Shown: positions 36,129-47,771, counted from the first letter of the stretch. The stretch is 64,000 nucleotides of DNA from Cricetomys ansorgei (GCA_026225945.1 JAMJFZ010000711.1:5085501-5149500); one strand, 5' to 3'. Made by a program: numbers and translations. Notes: generated by a model from the sequence alone, not told the origin.

Positions 36129-36245
36129 TTTAAAAGATTTATTTATCTTTCATTGTGTGCCTGTATGTGTATATGGACATGTGAGTACAGCTGCCCTGAG
36201 AGCAGAGGTAGTGGATGACCTGGGGCTAGAGTTATGCTCTCTCCA
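36129..36245 (-). repeat. B2/B3-like SINE, reverse orientation
   Basis: 'aaaagatttatttatctttc' is the complement of the B2/B3 A-rich end, followed by 'gtgtgcctgtatgtgtatat', 'gtgagtacagctgccctgag' and 'agcagaggtagtgga'. Truncated on the right. Confidence 0.8.
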
Positions 36246-37954
36246 CCACTAATAATTACTTCAATTCATCAGGGTATGTTAAGAATATTAGATTATAAAA
36301 ACTAGATGCCAAAAATCCTGAGAACCTTGATGCCTAAAATCCAATGCAGAGGAAAGACAACATAAGACAGAGTCAGTAAACACTATGGTCCGAATCTTAT
36401 CAAACTAATGTATTAGTCTGATTCTTGTTATAGTGATTATTACTTCCCCCAACACTGTAGATGAATCTGTACAAATTCATTCATATAATCTCATTCAAAT
36501 CTGCTAGAGTTTGAGCTATAGGATGGCCACAGAATAAAGAAAATTGACTAGTATACAAACCCAATTTTTATTAGTGCCAAAGTAAACTGCTTCAAATACA
36601 CATAATAAATTTTTAGCACTTTAAACAACGCATTCATATATAATGCAAAACTTCTATCAAATCTTAAAATCATTAATATGTGTCAACATTTTGCATTTAT
36701 GAAAGTTTCTAACATATAACATTTCATTCTGTGTTTACCATCTTTACAGATAAGGAAATTGGTTTGAATTTTTGCCCAAGATAGTAGTGAATTTTGACTC
36801 AAATCTGAAGATTTGGTTTTCTGTCCTGAAGTTTCTGATTTTCTTTTTCCTATAACTATGAAATAAAATATGACTAATAACAAATAGCATAGAAATGACA
36901 GCTTGACAAAACCCAGGCCTATTTGTTTTACTGCAGGTGCATACTCTATTATATATACTTTTATAAAATAGATCAGCACCTCTCAAACTTTAATAGCATA
37001 CCTATCACTTAAAGATCCTGTTAAAATTTAAATTCTGATTCTGTAAGTCCGAGACAAGACTAAGCATTCTGTATTTCTAATAAGCTCCAATGTGAAACAG
37101 ATGAAAAAGCAAGAACATAGACAGCATATTCAAAGCAAAGACCCCTGATTTAAATTCTAGAGATAGTCTCAGACAAACTGAGCGGTCCTGAAGACGCTCA
37201 GAGCAGCTGGAAGGACACTCTCCAACCTGTTGTCTGCAGGCTGTGCAGCAAGCCCCAGGATTCCAACTATCACGAGCATCATTCAGGCTAGGGTGGGCCT
37301 CGGTGATGCAGCCGTCTTTGAGTCATTTTGCTCCTGCACCCATATTCCCATAAATAGCCGCAGTAAAATCCATTGGTTTACCACACAGGACTTTGGTAGT
37401 GTCCTTATTTGATCTGTCCTCAGTTCTCTATCTGGATGAGCAGACATTTGCTCAGGTCTCCCCAGGAATAGTGCCTCACAACAAGCTTTGATTCTCATTT
37501 TCAGTCAGGCAAAGAAACTTGTGAATGTTGAGATAGATCCTTAGACTAAAGGAACTATTTATTTGTCCTACTAAGTTATTCATGAAACAATTTGCATGTT
37601 TGAGCTAGGTATATATAACATATACAGTATGGACAGCCTATGTGGACACATCTCTTTATAATTTTAGGCACAATGAACAGTAACATATGCTATGCAGAGT
37701 GTGCACGTACATACTTGGTAGTTAAGTACTTATATAAAGGACCTAAGTAACTTCTATTAATGTCTTTTCTTTGTATCATAGAACTCTTCCAACTGAAATC
37801 TAACTTGGATTCCTAATATAAGAATGAGCTCTGAAACTAAGGTGAAGTCTTCAGAGACCTACCTACTATTACACTTAAGAGATACCCATGATTATTACTC
37901 TAGTCTCTCCCGAGAAGTGCTCCCACGTTGTCATAAAACTGCAAATTATAGTCT

Positions 37955-38115
37955 GTGTGTTTGTATGTGTGCACGTGTGCGTGCGGACTAGAGGTTGATG
38001 TTGGGTGTCTTCCTCTAATGCCCTCTAACTTTAGGAGTACAGGGCCTCTCATGTGTCCAGGGAACCACACTGGAGATTATTTGACCCCATGGCCATTGGG
38101 ATAAGCCTCTCCTCA
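37955..38115 (-). repeat. B4-family SINE, reverse orientation
   Basis: 'tgtgtgcacgtgtgcgtgcg', 'gactagaggttgatgttggg' and 'tgtcttcctctaatgccctc' are the complement of the right end of B4. Confidence 0.75.
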
Positions 38116-38479
38116 TCTACCATATCTTCAAATTAATCTGTATTAAACCTGGGAAGCCCCACTTCTTTGAGATATGGATATTTTGGTGGCCATGGAACTA
38201 GAACTTGGTTCCATGCAAGTCCTCAGTCACATGTTCCTTATTCAGCAGCTTGGTGTGGATGTACTTGACCTGGGCAGTGTGAACTCTAGCTACTGTGTCC
38301 CAGGGCTTTCCAAAAGCACCACACACACCTGTCTGGAAGCTAGACTGGGGACACTGAGATAGAAAGATGACTATCCACCATAAAATTGTCTTCAAGGTCC
38401 CTTAAGGAAGCCTTTATAGGAAATAGGCTGTATATACTCCCAAGGTCGCTGTTTACAACTACTGTAGACGAGGATCCCA

Positions 38480-38715
38480 TGAGGAACATCTTATTTTGGT
38501 TTGAGATAAGAGTCTTTCATTGAATCTGGAACTCACTGATCAGCACTACCTGCCAGCAAGCTACAGGCATCCTCTTGTTTCGGCATCCTTGACACTGGCA
38601 CTATAGGGACACACCAGCTTTTAAAATAACAAGCTGGGTAGGGCTCTAAACTCAGGTCCTCATGCTTACAGAGCAAACATTTCACTGACTGAGTCATCTC
38701 CTTAGCCTTCATGAT
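38480..38715 (-). repeat. B4/ID-related composite SINE, reverse orientation
   Basis: The right end 'ctgactgagtcatctcctta' is the complement of an ID/B4 head. The left part ('gagataagagtctttcattg', 'aatctggaactcactgatca') is a worn B1-like portion. Confidence 0.65.
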
Positions 38716-39469
38716 AGAGTTAAATACCTCTACTGCTTAATCTGGGAGGTTAAAAAAAGAAGTTATCTCCATAAAACATAAAACACCTACTATGGCTATC
38801 ATTGCTAAGGATTGGGGGTTGAAATAGGATCTGCAAAGGCTATCGTGGGTGAACTCACAAACTTGGTGGCTAATGTAGTGCAGTCATGAAAGAGAAGAAT
38901 TTCTGTTTTCTATGTTGTCTCACTTTTAGTACGGAAAAAGGAAAGCAGAAGTGAAAATAGAAAACATTAAACATCAGATTGGAGTTCTGTGGTGTTGTCA
39001 ATGTAATATGAATAGGCACAGGTTACTTTCCAATCGATTAAGTTTACACAAGGACCATGCATCGAAATGATCCAGCTAGAGCTCTTTTCCTAGAGGCTTT
39101 TAAGTGGGAATTTAAATATAAACTGAACTGTTGTTCAAAGGTAATATGGTGAGTATGAACACAGACCATGTCATATTGTTCAGCCATGAATGCTTCTGCC
39201 CCTAACTAGCTGGGCGTATGATTTGGGGCTAGTCACTTCTTCTAAGCTTCAGTTGTCTCCAAATTTGGTATCAACAATAGCACCCACTTCATAAAAATGT
39301 CTTGTATTAAAGGGATATAATGTCTACAAAGCTACTAGTATCATGCCTCGGACACAGCAAACATTCATAAATGTTTACATTGGTAACACTAGCCTAAAGA
39401 GTTAACAGTGGTATAATTATTCAACCCAAATTTTTATGTAAGATTATCTTTAAGATAATCCTTGGTCTG

Positions 39470-39600
39470 TTGAGAATGGTAATGTAGGCCTGTGAGCCTA
39501 GTACTTGGGAAGCAGAGGCATGAGGATCACCACAAGTTCAAGGCTAGCAGTGCTAAATAGTGATAATCTCTCTTGGAAAAGACCACAATATTTTAAAAAT
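39470..39600 (+). repeat. Diverged B1 SINE
   Basis: 'agaatggtaatgtaggcctg', 'cctagtacttgggaagcaga' and 'gcatgaggatcaccacaag' give the B1 layout. Confidence 0.7.
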
Positions 39601-39774
39601 ATTTTACATTTGTAGATTACATCTATATTACTAATTATATATTATACAAATGTTCTGAGTATGTTATGTATATCAACTTATTTGATCCAAATAAATATTC
39701 TAAGAGGTAGATGTTATTCTCCATTTTTAGGCCTAAATTATTTAAGTGATTTGTATAACGCCACACAGCTATAC

Positions 39775-39935
39775 TTGGGAGGGTTGGGGATGATATGGCA
39801 GCTAATGCTTATAATCCCTATTTGAGAAGCCTAGAAAGGACAGATACAAGTTTTAGATTAGCTTGTGTTATAAAGTGAGTTTTAGGTCAACCTAGGTCAT
39901 ACAGTGAGACCTTGTCTCAATCCCCCACCGTAAAG
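39775..39935 (+). repeat. Diverged B1-like SINE
   Basis: 'gatgatatggcagctaatgc', 'ttataatccctatttgagaa' and 'gtcatacagtgagaccttgt' give the layout of an old B1/PB1 copy. Confidence 0.65.
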
Positions 39936-40361
39936 AAAATGGCAGAGGTAGGATTAAACTCAGGTATTCTGGCTCCACAGAATAATGCTGTTAACCATCA
40001 TGATAGATTGCAATAGGTCTCCTGCCCCATGTCATGTTAGTCAGCAGGGGTTAGTGCCTATCTGTAATCCAATCCATAGTTCTTAAGAAAGGTTCCTGAT
40101 CCCTTCCCAGACCCCATCCAATTCTAGCTTGACAAGTGACTAGTGAAAATTATTGCTAGCTCACTACTACTAATTTTGGAGATTTAAGAACTTGCCCTAG
40201 GAATTGGATTACTATTCAATTCTATTCTAAGATTAACAGAAGAACCAACTCTGAGAATTCCTGAGCATCTGATGTTCTGGTACGGTGAATTTAGTATAAG
40301 CTTATCCCTGTGTTACAGAATATCTATTTGTATTTCCCTCACACAGTCTTTACACTTTTAC

Positions 40362-40474
40362 CTTTTTGGGTCAAGGACTACCCGAGTGAAGCACCTTTGA
40401 CATGATGGATATATAAAACTTGAATTCTGGAGAGCAAGTACTGAGGCAAACAGTAATTTCCGTCTTCTAGTCAT
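40362..40474 (-). CDS. DDIAS: DDIAS first coding exon (start codon, first zinc-ribbon cysteines)
   Basis: The start ATG is at 40474-40472 in the context 'agacacatgac', and no earlier in-frame start is needed. The exon encodes MTRRRKLLFASVLALQNSSF and IYPSCQRCFTRVVLDPK plus the first two bases of an Arg codon. Recalled human DDIAS starts MNRRRKFLLASVLALQNSSF followed by IYPSCQKCFSR, so the start choice is firm. C25 and C28 form the first half of a zinc ribbon completed by C41 and C44 in the next exon. The donor is 'gtaaaa' (40361-40356). A pyrimidine-rich acceptor ending 'tttgtag' at 40490 puts about 15 bases of 5' UTR in the same exon. Confidence 0.96.
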
Positions 40475-40631
40475 GTGTCTAAACTTTGTCTACAAAGGAA
40501 AACAAGCACATGGCTTAATGCAAATGTTAAATAACATGTGAATATCATTCTAATGAAAACCAATCAGTCAATATCATCTTTTGCTTCATTATCAAAGTGA
40601 AGATAGTGTTAATGTACTGTTTTGTTTTTTA

Positions 40632-40705
40632 GTACTGGAGGATTAAATCTGGGGCCACATGCAAGGTAATCAAGTACTGTACCACTGAGCTACACATCCC
40701 AAGTC
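40632..40705 (-). repeat. ID-type (tRNA-derived) SINE, reverse orientation
   Basis: 'ctggaggattaaatctgggg' and 'ctgtaccactgagctacaca' are the complement of an ID head containing the Pol III box region. Confidence 0.8.
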
Positions 40706-40871
40706 CTGTGATGATGTACTGAAAAACTTTTTTCCCCCTTTTGGCTTTTTAATTAAAAGTATTAAACGAAAAATTGAACTACCAATTCTGAATAAGTAGT
40801 TTCTTCTAGTAATTCAGGACAGATATTGCTTAGCTTGTTCACATTTTTAATAAAAGATACAGAAGTTGTGT

Positions 40872-41046
40872 TTTTGATTTTTTTTTTTTTTGGAGACAGA
40901 GATCTCTGTTGTAACTCTGGCTGTCCTGGAACTGTCTGGATGTTCTGGTCACTCTGTAAACCAGGCTGGCCTCCAACTCACAGAGACCCACCTGCAGAAA
41001 CCTCCCGAGTGCTGGGATTAAAGGTGTGCACCACCACCGCCGGGCG
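40872..41046 (-). repeat. B1 SINE, reverse orientation, with internal duplication
   Basis: A T-run is followed by 'gagatctctgttgtaactct', 'ggctgtcctggaactgtctg', 'taaaccaggctggcctccaa' and 'caccaccgccgggcg'. Extra bases near 40935-40948 repeat part of the 'ctgtcctgg' block. Confidence 0.93.
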
Positions 41047-41364
41047 TGTTTTAGATTTTAATAGAAGATATTCCATGAACTAACCTCTTTCTTCCTCCTC
41101 CCTGTGCTTCTGAGAATTTTCCCTATTTTGTCCAGGCTGCTCTTAAACTCATGGGCTAATGTGATCCTGAATAGCTGTGATTACTTGGACAGAAGCTGAA
41201 AACTGCTTTAGTAGATTTTTTTGAATAGAGTTTTACAGTTTGAAGAGAGAAACTTACATTTAACAAATAAAAATGCTACATGGCCAAAGAGGTCATGGGG
41301 TTTTTACAATCCATGTTTATACAAACATGTCAAAGAAATAAAAGGGCAATGTTCTCGTTTTATA

Positions 41365-41990
41365 TTTCCTTATAATATATTCACATAGTCATATATTTTC
41401 ATATATTGAGGTAGTTTCCCCTATCTCAATCCACTCTCCCCCTGTCTCTCATTAGAAAACAATCAGGCTTTTAAGCCAGTCTAAGGGATAATAATAAAAA
41501 TAAAGTATAGTAAGATAAAACAAAAATTAACAGATTGGAATTGGACAAAATAAAAAGAAAGAAAAGAGCCCAAGAGAAGGCACAAAAATAGAGACCCACT
41601 CATTTTCACACACACAAATCCTATAAAAACACTTAAACTGGAAGCCATAATATATAAGCAGAGGACCAGGTGCAGACTCTGTGCATGCTGTTTCAGTCTT
41701 TGTGAGTTTATAAGTGCTTTGATCATGTTAATTAGTCCTTCATCACCTCAAGCTCTTAAGACTCTTTCTGCCTTCTCTTCCACAAGGTTCCCTCCTGACA
41801 CGTGAGGGGAGGGATTTGATGGAGACATCTTGTTCAAGGCCGAGTGTTCCAAGGTCCCTTGCTCTTCATAATATCTGGCTATGGGTCTATGTATTGTTCT
41901 CATCTGCTGCAGGAAGACACTTCTCTGATACGGCCGAGCATGGTACTAATCTATGGTTAGCAGAATGTCATTAGGACTCTGCATTGTATG
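41365..41990 (-). mobile_element. L1 (Lx-like) 3' end, reverse orientation
   Basis: 'ccctgtctctcattagaaaa', 'gaagccataatatataagca', 'gtgaggggagggatttgatg' and 'atctgctgcaggaagacact' match, in order, the 3' UTR of the L1 at 2580-3200. Both are the same subfamily. 5'-truncated. Confidence 0.8.
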
Positions 41991-42304
41991 AAACTTTTTT
42001 TTCAATAAAAAAAGATTTTTCCCCACCAAAGTTAAAAAATGGAAATTTACAGATACAAGTCATATATATAGACATTTATCTATATTCTGGAAGGGAATGT
42101 AGAAAACCCTAACCATTTGTTTTCCATTTTGAGACCCTTTACACATACAGGTATTCCCAGATTTGCTTGTTACCTTGGAAATCTTTAAGAACAAAGTAGA
42201 ATTTATGTTATAATTTACAAGGGAAAGGAAGAAAAGGGGCCACCAAAACCAATCATTAGTGCTAAAACACAGAATTCTATACTCTAGGTAAATATTCAAA
42301 AATA

Positions 42305-43105
42305 TGCTTTACACACTGTGGGTGGTACCTGTGGGACTGTCATAGAGCTAAGAGTGTGTCGAAGCTGGCTTAGAACACTGCATCATCCCAGGAGATGAGA
42401 ATGGAAGGCGTTTGGCTGCTCCTCACTTTAGCCCTGGCCAGAACCTAGCTAAATATTAGATATTGCCTGCTTCACAGAAGCAAAGGAATGCGGCTTGGTT
42501 GGCACTTATCTGCACTGTAGCTGGAAGCCTAGGAATGACTCCATTTACTGATAAGGTGCCTTCCTCTTTTTCCCCGTGGGACCACACCTTATGCAGAAGG
42601 TGCCCTTGTAAGACCTTGACACTTAAGACTTGAGCCCCACATGCAAATGAGGCCACTCTAGTATCCTTGTCTTAACCAATGGATCCCATCCCTGGGTACC
42701 AAAGACCCTCCCCTGCCTGTACCCTATAAATGTAACCACTCTCTCTTTAATAAATGAGAGAGATGCTCCTCTGATAGCCTCTCCCCAAGAGTCTGATTCG
42801 CTCTAGTCGAATCTTAGTCCTCTGATCTGGGGCCCGCCAGGAAGCATTGACCCACACTCTGCGCTTTCCTTCCTGGGGGCTGAGCTGGTTGGGCAGGGGA
42901 GGGAAGCGAGAGAAAAAGAAAACAACAGGTACCATCCCTTGACAGGTAGGTCTGTGCTGTATACAAAAGTAGCTGACGTGAGCCTGGAAGCCAAACAGTA
43001 AGCAGTGTTTCTCCATGGTCTCTATTCAGGTCCTGCCTTGGCATCCCTTCGTGATGGACTTAACTTGTAACCCAAATAAACAATTTCTTCGAAGCATCAA
43101 AAAAA
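42305..43105 (+). mobile_element. Rodent hAT/Charlie-like element (RCHARR1-type) split by a solo LTR
   Basis: The left stub 'ctgtgggtggtacc' and the right part 'ggtaccatcccttgacagg', 'gtagctgacgtgagcctgga', 'cagtgtttctccatggtctc' and 'taacccaaataaacaatttc' form one copy of the repeat family also seen at 28422 (opposite strand). The LTR at 42330-42927 lies between the two halves. Confidence 0.65.
42330..42927 (+). mobile_element. Solo LTR of an endogenous retrovirus (class II-like), 598 bp, with 6-bp TSD
   Basis: The element starts TG (42330), ends CA (42927), and is flanked on both sides by GGTACC (42324-42329 and 42928-42933), a perfect 6-bp target-site duplication. Removing it restores a continuous host repeat. 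Core signals survive: TATAAA at 42725-42730 and AATAAA at 42749-42754, in the right order for U3, R and U5. A 6-bp duplication fits class II (ERVK-like) integration. No internal retroviral genes are present, so it is a recombined solo LTR. Its orientation (+) is opposite to DDIAS. Confidence 0.85.
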
Positions 43106-43189
43106 AATTCTTTATGATTTTGTTATATACACACTTTAGATAGATTGATTTGTAATTTAACTACGACACTACTATATCGGGTGCATATT

Positions 43190-43390
43190 TTTCTCCTTAA
43201 GTACTAGGAATTGAATTCTGAATCTCATATGTACTTGGACAAGCATGTTACCACTGAGCTATATTTTCAGCCTCTTTTTGAGAGAGTCTCATAAGTTTCC
43301 CAAGGCTGGCCTACAATCTGTAATCCTCTTGACTTAAGACTGCAAGTAGGTGGGCTTACAGATGTGTGCCAACAGGCCTGGCTAGATAAT
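43190..43390 (-). repeat. B4-type composite SINE, reverse orientation
   Basis: An ID-like complement ('aagcatgttaccactgagct', 'atattttcagcc') is followed by 'gagagagtctcataagtttc', 'caaggctggcctacaatctg' and 'gatgtgtgccaacaggcctg'. Confidence 0.75.
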
Positions 43391-43989
43391 ACAACTCAGC
43401 GATATAAGGAAAACTTAATATAACTATGACATTTTGGAACTAATTTATAAATTGTGCAAGCATGAATTTCTACATTAGGAGGAGGGTTGGCTGTTGCCTT
43501 TTATTTGAGCGTTTATTGCCCTCTAGTGGATCAAATATGTATGTAAGAAAACCCTGTAACTTGGGAGGTAAATTTAAAAATTAAAATGAAAGAGGTTAAT
43601 TCATTATTTTTATTATTTTGGTGTTTCACCTGGCAAGCCCAAATGGCAAAAAGACTCTTCACTCATCAAACGAAGGACAATAATACAGTAAGGTCCTTTT
43701 AAGCACTCAGGAGTTTGTTTTTCTCTTTGTTTTCATAGCCTGTTTCCTTCAGGATAAATATCACCCATCTTATATCTCTACTACTTGCCATGTGTTACAG
43801 TGAATGCATGTTAGTACTGAACAGTACTAAAATTAGGAAAACATTATATACCTGATAACAACTTCATATCTGGCTTGCCTTCTAATTTTTTCTTCTTTCT
43901 TCATTTTGTTGTGAAAGAAGGATGATTACATTACTCTCAGACTTTACTCCTATTTTTATTATGAATTTAACAGTAATGAATATTAAACC

Positions 43990-44045
43990 TAAGGCACTAA
44001 GCATACTAGGCAGGAGTTCTACAATGAGCTACATTGCTCAGTCTA
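43990..44045 (-). repeat. ID-type SINE fragment, reverse orientation
   Basis: 'agcatactaggcaggagttc' and 'tacaatgagctacattgctc' are the complement of the ID tRNA-like head. Confidence 0.65.
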
Positions 44046-44179
44046 ATTTCCACACATTAGCAGGCATCAAAGTTACACTTGATAAAACAGATTGCTGGAT
44101 TCCAATTTCCAGTTTTTTTCTCATTACTAACTTCTCAGAAGGCAATACTATGAAAAACCTTATCCATATAAACACACTT

Positions 44180-45062
44180 CAAGGATCTGCATGGAAGAGG
44201 AGGTAGAGAGATGTTTAAGAGCCAGAAAGTGTACAACTTCAAAGAAACCACGTTTTCCAGATACAACAGGATTGATACATATATTGTAACAGGACCCCAG
44301 ACCTTAGTAGGCCCTGAGACCTTAGCACAACTGACTCCATGATGGAAGTGCCATTCAGGCACCTGCCAAAACTAAAACACAGCCTAATGCATCAAAGTCC
44401 ATACAGTTCTGGGAAAGTCTCAAAATGTACTAACCTTGCTTTTTAGCTTCTGAAGTTTTGCTTCTGGCTAACTGTTCTTGTTAATTGAAGTATGTCAACC
44501 CAGAATATGGCTTTTGTGTTTAAATGCTCACCCTGAGGAAGACTCAGGGCTACACTGGGATCCTGATCACCTGGTGTAGTCGTCAGCTGGCTGATAAAAA
44601 CTTTCTATTGGCTTAAATCTATGTCTGAGCAGTCTTCTCTGGAGAAAACCCCATTATATGAACTCACAGAGACTGTAACAGCGCATACAAGACTCGCACA
44701 AGCTCAAATTAGCATGAAAATGGGGGTGTGGACACAAATTCCCACCCCTAGCCAAGAAGGTATCTGCAATTGATACCTGCTGGGAGAAGGAAAACCAATT
44801 TTCTTCAACAGAGTGACACTGACAGTATAAACCCCACTCCGGGGCAGGCCCAGTATTCAAGAGTACATGCCCAATACAAATAGGACTCCATTTTTTTTGT
44901 TTTTGTTTTTTGTGTCCTTTTTTTTTTTTTTGTTCATTTTAAAGAGAAAGAACATGAACTTGATTAGGCAGGGAGATGGAGGAGAATCTGGGAATAGGTA
45001 GGGGAGTGGAAATAATATGATCATACTAAACCACATGAAATTCCCAAAAAATAAATACAAAA
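44180..45062 (+). mobile_element. L1 (Lx-like) 3' UTR, sense orientation, split by an LTR
   Basis: The left part ('gatgtttaagagccagaaag', 'gttttccagatacaacagga') continues after the LTR with 'atatgaactcacagagactg', 'ctgcaattgatacctgctgg' and 'aaccccactccggggcaggc'. It ends with 'agagaaagaacatgaacttg', 'gggagatggaggagaatctg' and an A-rich end. This is a rodent L1 3' UTR in order. Confidence 0.8.
44285..44655 (+). mobile_element. Solo LTR inserted in an L1 3' UTR, 371 bp
   Basis: The segment begins TGTAACAGGACCCC and is flanked by ATAT on both sides (44281-44284 and 44656-44659). Taking it out with one ATAT restores the L1 phrase '...gatacatatatgaactcac'. A 4-bp duplication and the 'gataaaaactttctattggc' region fit a class I (gammaretrovirus-like) LTR. 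The 3' end reads ...CCCCATT rather than the expected ...CA, so either the end has mutated or the boundary is off by two bases. Confidence 0.7.
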
Positions 45063-45221
45063 ATGCTAGAAAAATAAGAAAAAAGAGGTTATCAATCTGA
45101 TTTTTAAGGTTTTAATTTGGTTCAGATCCTAATTTCTTTAATGTTTTCTTGTGTGTAAAGCCTTTAAATCATTATGTGACCTAACCAGAGAACTTAATGA
45201 CTAATTAAAAAGTCAGAATGT

Positions 45222-45435
45222 GGCACTGGAGAGATGGCTCAGTGATTTAGAGCACTGGCTACTCTTCCAGAGGACCTGGGTTTGATTCCCAGCACCTGCA
45301 TGGCAGCTTACATGTCTATTAACTGTAGTTGCAGGAGATTCAGTGCCCCTTTCTGGTCTCCATGGGAACCAGGCATGCATGTGGTGCACAGACATATATG
45401 CAGGCAAAACACCTATACATGAGCTGTTTACTAGT
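45222..45435 (+). repeat. B2 SINE
   Basis: 'cactggagagatggctcagt', 'agagcactggctactcttcc', 'gggtttgattcccagcacct' and 'atgcaggcaaaacacctata'. The A-rich end is missing. Confidence 0.93.
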
Positions 45436-45605
45436 CTTTCTAGTCCTTTGTACTGTTTGCTCAAGCATCATTCTTAATATGCCATGATTTCCAAGACTGC
45501 TGGAAGGATGCAGTCATCCCTGTGGGAAATTAATTCCCCATTCAAATGACATAAGGAAGAAGGGCTATGCTGTTTTCCCTTTCTTTACTCCTTCTGTTTG
45601 TTCAT

Positions 45606-45690
45606 GTTGACTGGAGGTATTGCTCAGTGGTAGAGCAAACCTAGAAAGCACAAGGTCCTGGTTTGATCCTTAAACACAAAAAATATAAAC
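45606..45690 (+). repeat. ID-type SINE
   Basis: 'ctggaggtattgctcagtgg', 'tagagcaaacctagaaagca' and 'ggtcctggtttgatccttaa' are followed by an A-rich tail. This is a tRNA-Ala-like ID structure. Confidence 0.85.
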
Positions 45691-46311
45691 AAGATACACA
45701 CCTTTACCACCACCACCAAAAACGTAGAAGACAAAGTTCATGCCTTGTAAGGTAATCTTAGATTTCTGATTTCCTGTTTCTCAGCCCAAGAGGCCTCACT
45801 ATAGCAGGTGTAGTTACTTTGAATTGCTTTCTTAACAGCTATGATCTCCTCTAAGAACATGCAAAATCTAACTTTTCAAAAGGCAGTCAGAAGAATTTCC
45901 TAATAAACAATTTACTGATATTAACATGAAAATCTAGAAAGGAATAAGAAGCAGGCAGGATACTGAAAATTAAGTACACAAAAGGCAGAAACAAAATTTA
46001 CAGCAAAAGTTGAAACACTGTTAAAAAATACTGTTAAAACATTAACCAGGAAAACTTCAGGGCATACAACACAGTTTTTCTATTCATAGGATCATTTTTG
46101 GAAAATTTATAACAGAGATACAGAAGTGAACATTTGAGACAGAAAAACAAAACAGGACTGTGTGTTCAAGAACAAGAAGTTATTTGTGTTCACAGGTAGA
46201 CCTTGTGTAACAATAAAACAATGCAAAGGTAAAATATATGCAAGTCCAGATTTCCATAATGCATTTGGAAGTCTCATAGAAACTTCAAAGCTTAGTAAGT
46301 AACAAAGACTG

Positions 46312-46450
46312 AACCCTGCTGGGTGGTGGCGGTGCGCACCCTTATTCCCAGCACTTGGGAGACACAGGCAGGCGGATCTCTGTGAGTTCCAGGACAGCCA
46401 GAGTTACAACAGAGAAACCCTGTCTCGAAAAAACACAAACCAACCAAAGA
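46312..46450 (+). repeat. B1 SINE
   Basis: 'gaaccctgctgggtggtggc', 'cccagcacttgggagacaca', 'ctctgtgagttccaggacag' and 'ccagagttacaacagagaaa'. It lacks the segment between 'gtgagtt' and 'ccaggacag', a deletion B1 form. Confidence 0.93.
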
Positions 46451-46589
46451 TTGAATCCTTTTAAGCCTTTCTTGACACAAACTCTTAATTTTAGTAAATA
46501 GTACTACTTACTGACTAGCCAATATGGTCAGGTACAGATGCTTCCCTCCCTCAGTCCTTCCTTTTCTTCACATGCCATATCAAGGTCAC

Positions 46590-46985
46590 CATTTTTTTTT
46601 CTTTTATTCCTTCTATTTATTAGTTATTTTTTGAGAATTGCATACAATGTATTTTGGTCGCATTCTTCCCCTCCCCCACCTTCCCATCCACCCAACTTCA
46701 AGTTCTTGCTCAAAAACAAAAAACAAAGATGGGTGTGGTAGTGTACGCCTTTATTATCACACCCAGAAGGCAGAGACAGGGGGATCTCTGTGAGTTTGAG
46801 GATAGCCTGGCCCTCACAGCAAGCTACCAGGCCAGCCACAAATACATAGTGAAAGCCTGCCTCAAAACACCAAAATAAAACCTCAAATGACCAGATTCCT
46901 AGGACTCCTCCCCAGCTCGTCCCCTTCCTTCACAAACCAAGTCATATTCACCAACTTAATTCTTTAGAGAGGATGTTCCAGATCC
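46590..46985 (-). mobile_element. L1 3' end fragment, reverse orientation, interrupted by a B1
   Basis: 'tttattagttattttttgag', 'atgtattttggtcgcattct' and 'tcccctcccccaccttccca' resemble the complement of a rodent L1 3' end. Similar sequence seems to resume at 46885 after the B1. Confidence 0.5.
46730..46876 (+). repeat. B1 SINE
   Basis: 'gatgggtgtggtagtgtacg', 'cctttattatcacacccaga', 'ggatctctgtgagtttgagg' and 'agtgaaagcctgcctcaaaa'. Confidence 0.85.
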
Positions 46986-47014
46986 ATGATTATCTACTGC
47001 CCTCCCCCACCCCC

Positions 47015-47135
47015 TTTCCCTTTTAAAGATAGGATTTTCCTCTGTGGTCCTTACTGTCTAAGTAGCCCAGGCCGGTTGCAAACTAGAGATTACCATGATT
47101 TGGCCTCCAGAGTGCTTGGATTACAGGTGTAGGTT
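47015..47135 (-). repeat. Diverged B1-like SINE, reverse orientation
   Basis: 'agtagcccaggccggttgca', 'tggcctccagagtgcttgga' and 'ttacaggtgtaggtttagca' give the reverse B1 order. Confidence 0.65.
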
Positions 47136-47771
47136 TAGCACACTCAACTTTGCTCCTGTTTGTTAACTCTATCCAAAAAAGATACTTATCCTTAGGACAG
47201 CAACCTCTCTTGCTAACTGAAGTCATCCAATACTTGGCCGTTCTTGGCATAATGGGAGGTACTTGAAAATTCACCTGCAGAATGAATAAAAAATCTACAG
47301 AGTGCTCTGTGATACAGTCTTACAGGGTCAGGAAATGCTTTACATTCATGAAGCTTTTAAAAGGGCTTTAGAATTCAGCCTTGGTAACACATACCTATAC
47401 ATCTAGTACTTGAGAGACTGTTCAAGGCCAGCCCTGGGTATGAAATTATGTTACCCTATTAAAAAGAAAAAAAGGGCTTTGCAAACTAAAAAACAACAGA
47501 TGAGTAAGAACAAGCCTCGGGGTGTGGATGAGAAAAGATTGGGAGGTTGAGAGGGTGGTGCCCTAGGGACACAAAAGATACCCTGGGGTTGGGGATAATT
47601 CATTGGTGTATGGCATGAGCAGTGTGCTATTCTGGGTCGATCTCCCTCATTGAGTTTGTGTGTGTGTGTGTATGTCTGTATGACAAGGTCTAGAGATGAA
47701 GTTGCAGAGGCAGGCAAGGCCAGACAAAGGGATTCTAACCTAAGTTGAGGATTTTGGACTTAAAACGTCAG

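Larger units (their letters stand above)
33481..40361 (-). other. DDIAS: DDIAS introns between coding exons
   Basis: These introns separate the four coding exons (33481-34428, 34547-35524, 35687-40361). The first two are short and contain one reverse B1. The third (4.7 kb) holds reverse B2 and B4 copies and several worn SINEs, which are listed separately. I see no further coding exon: the splice phases of the annotated exons close without one. Confidence 0.85.
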
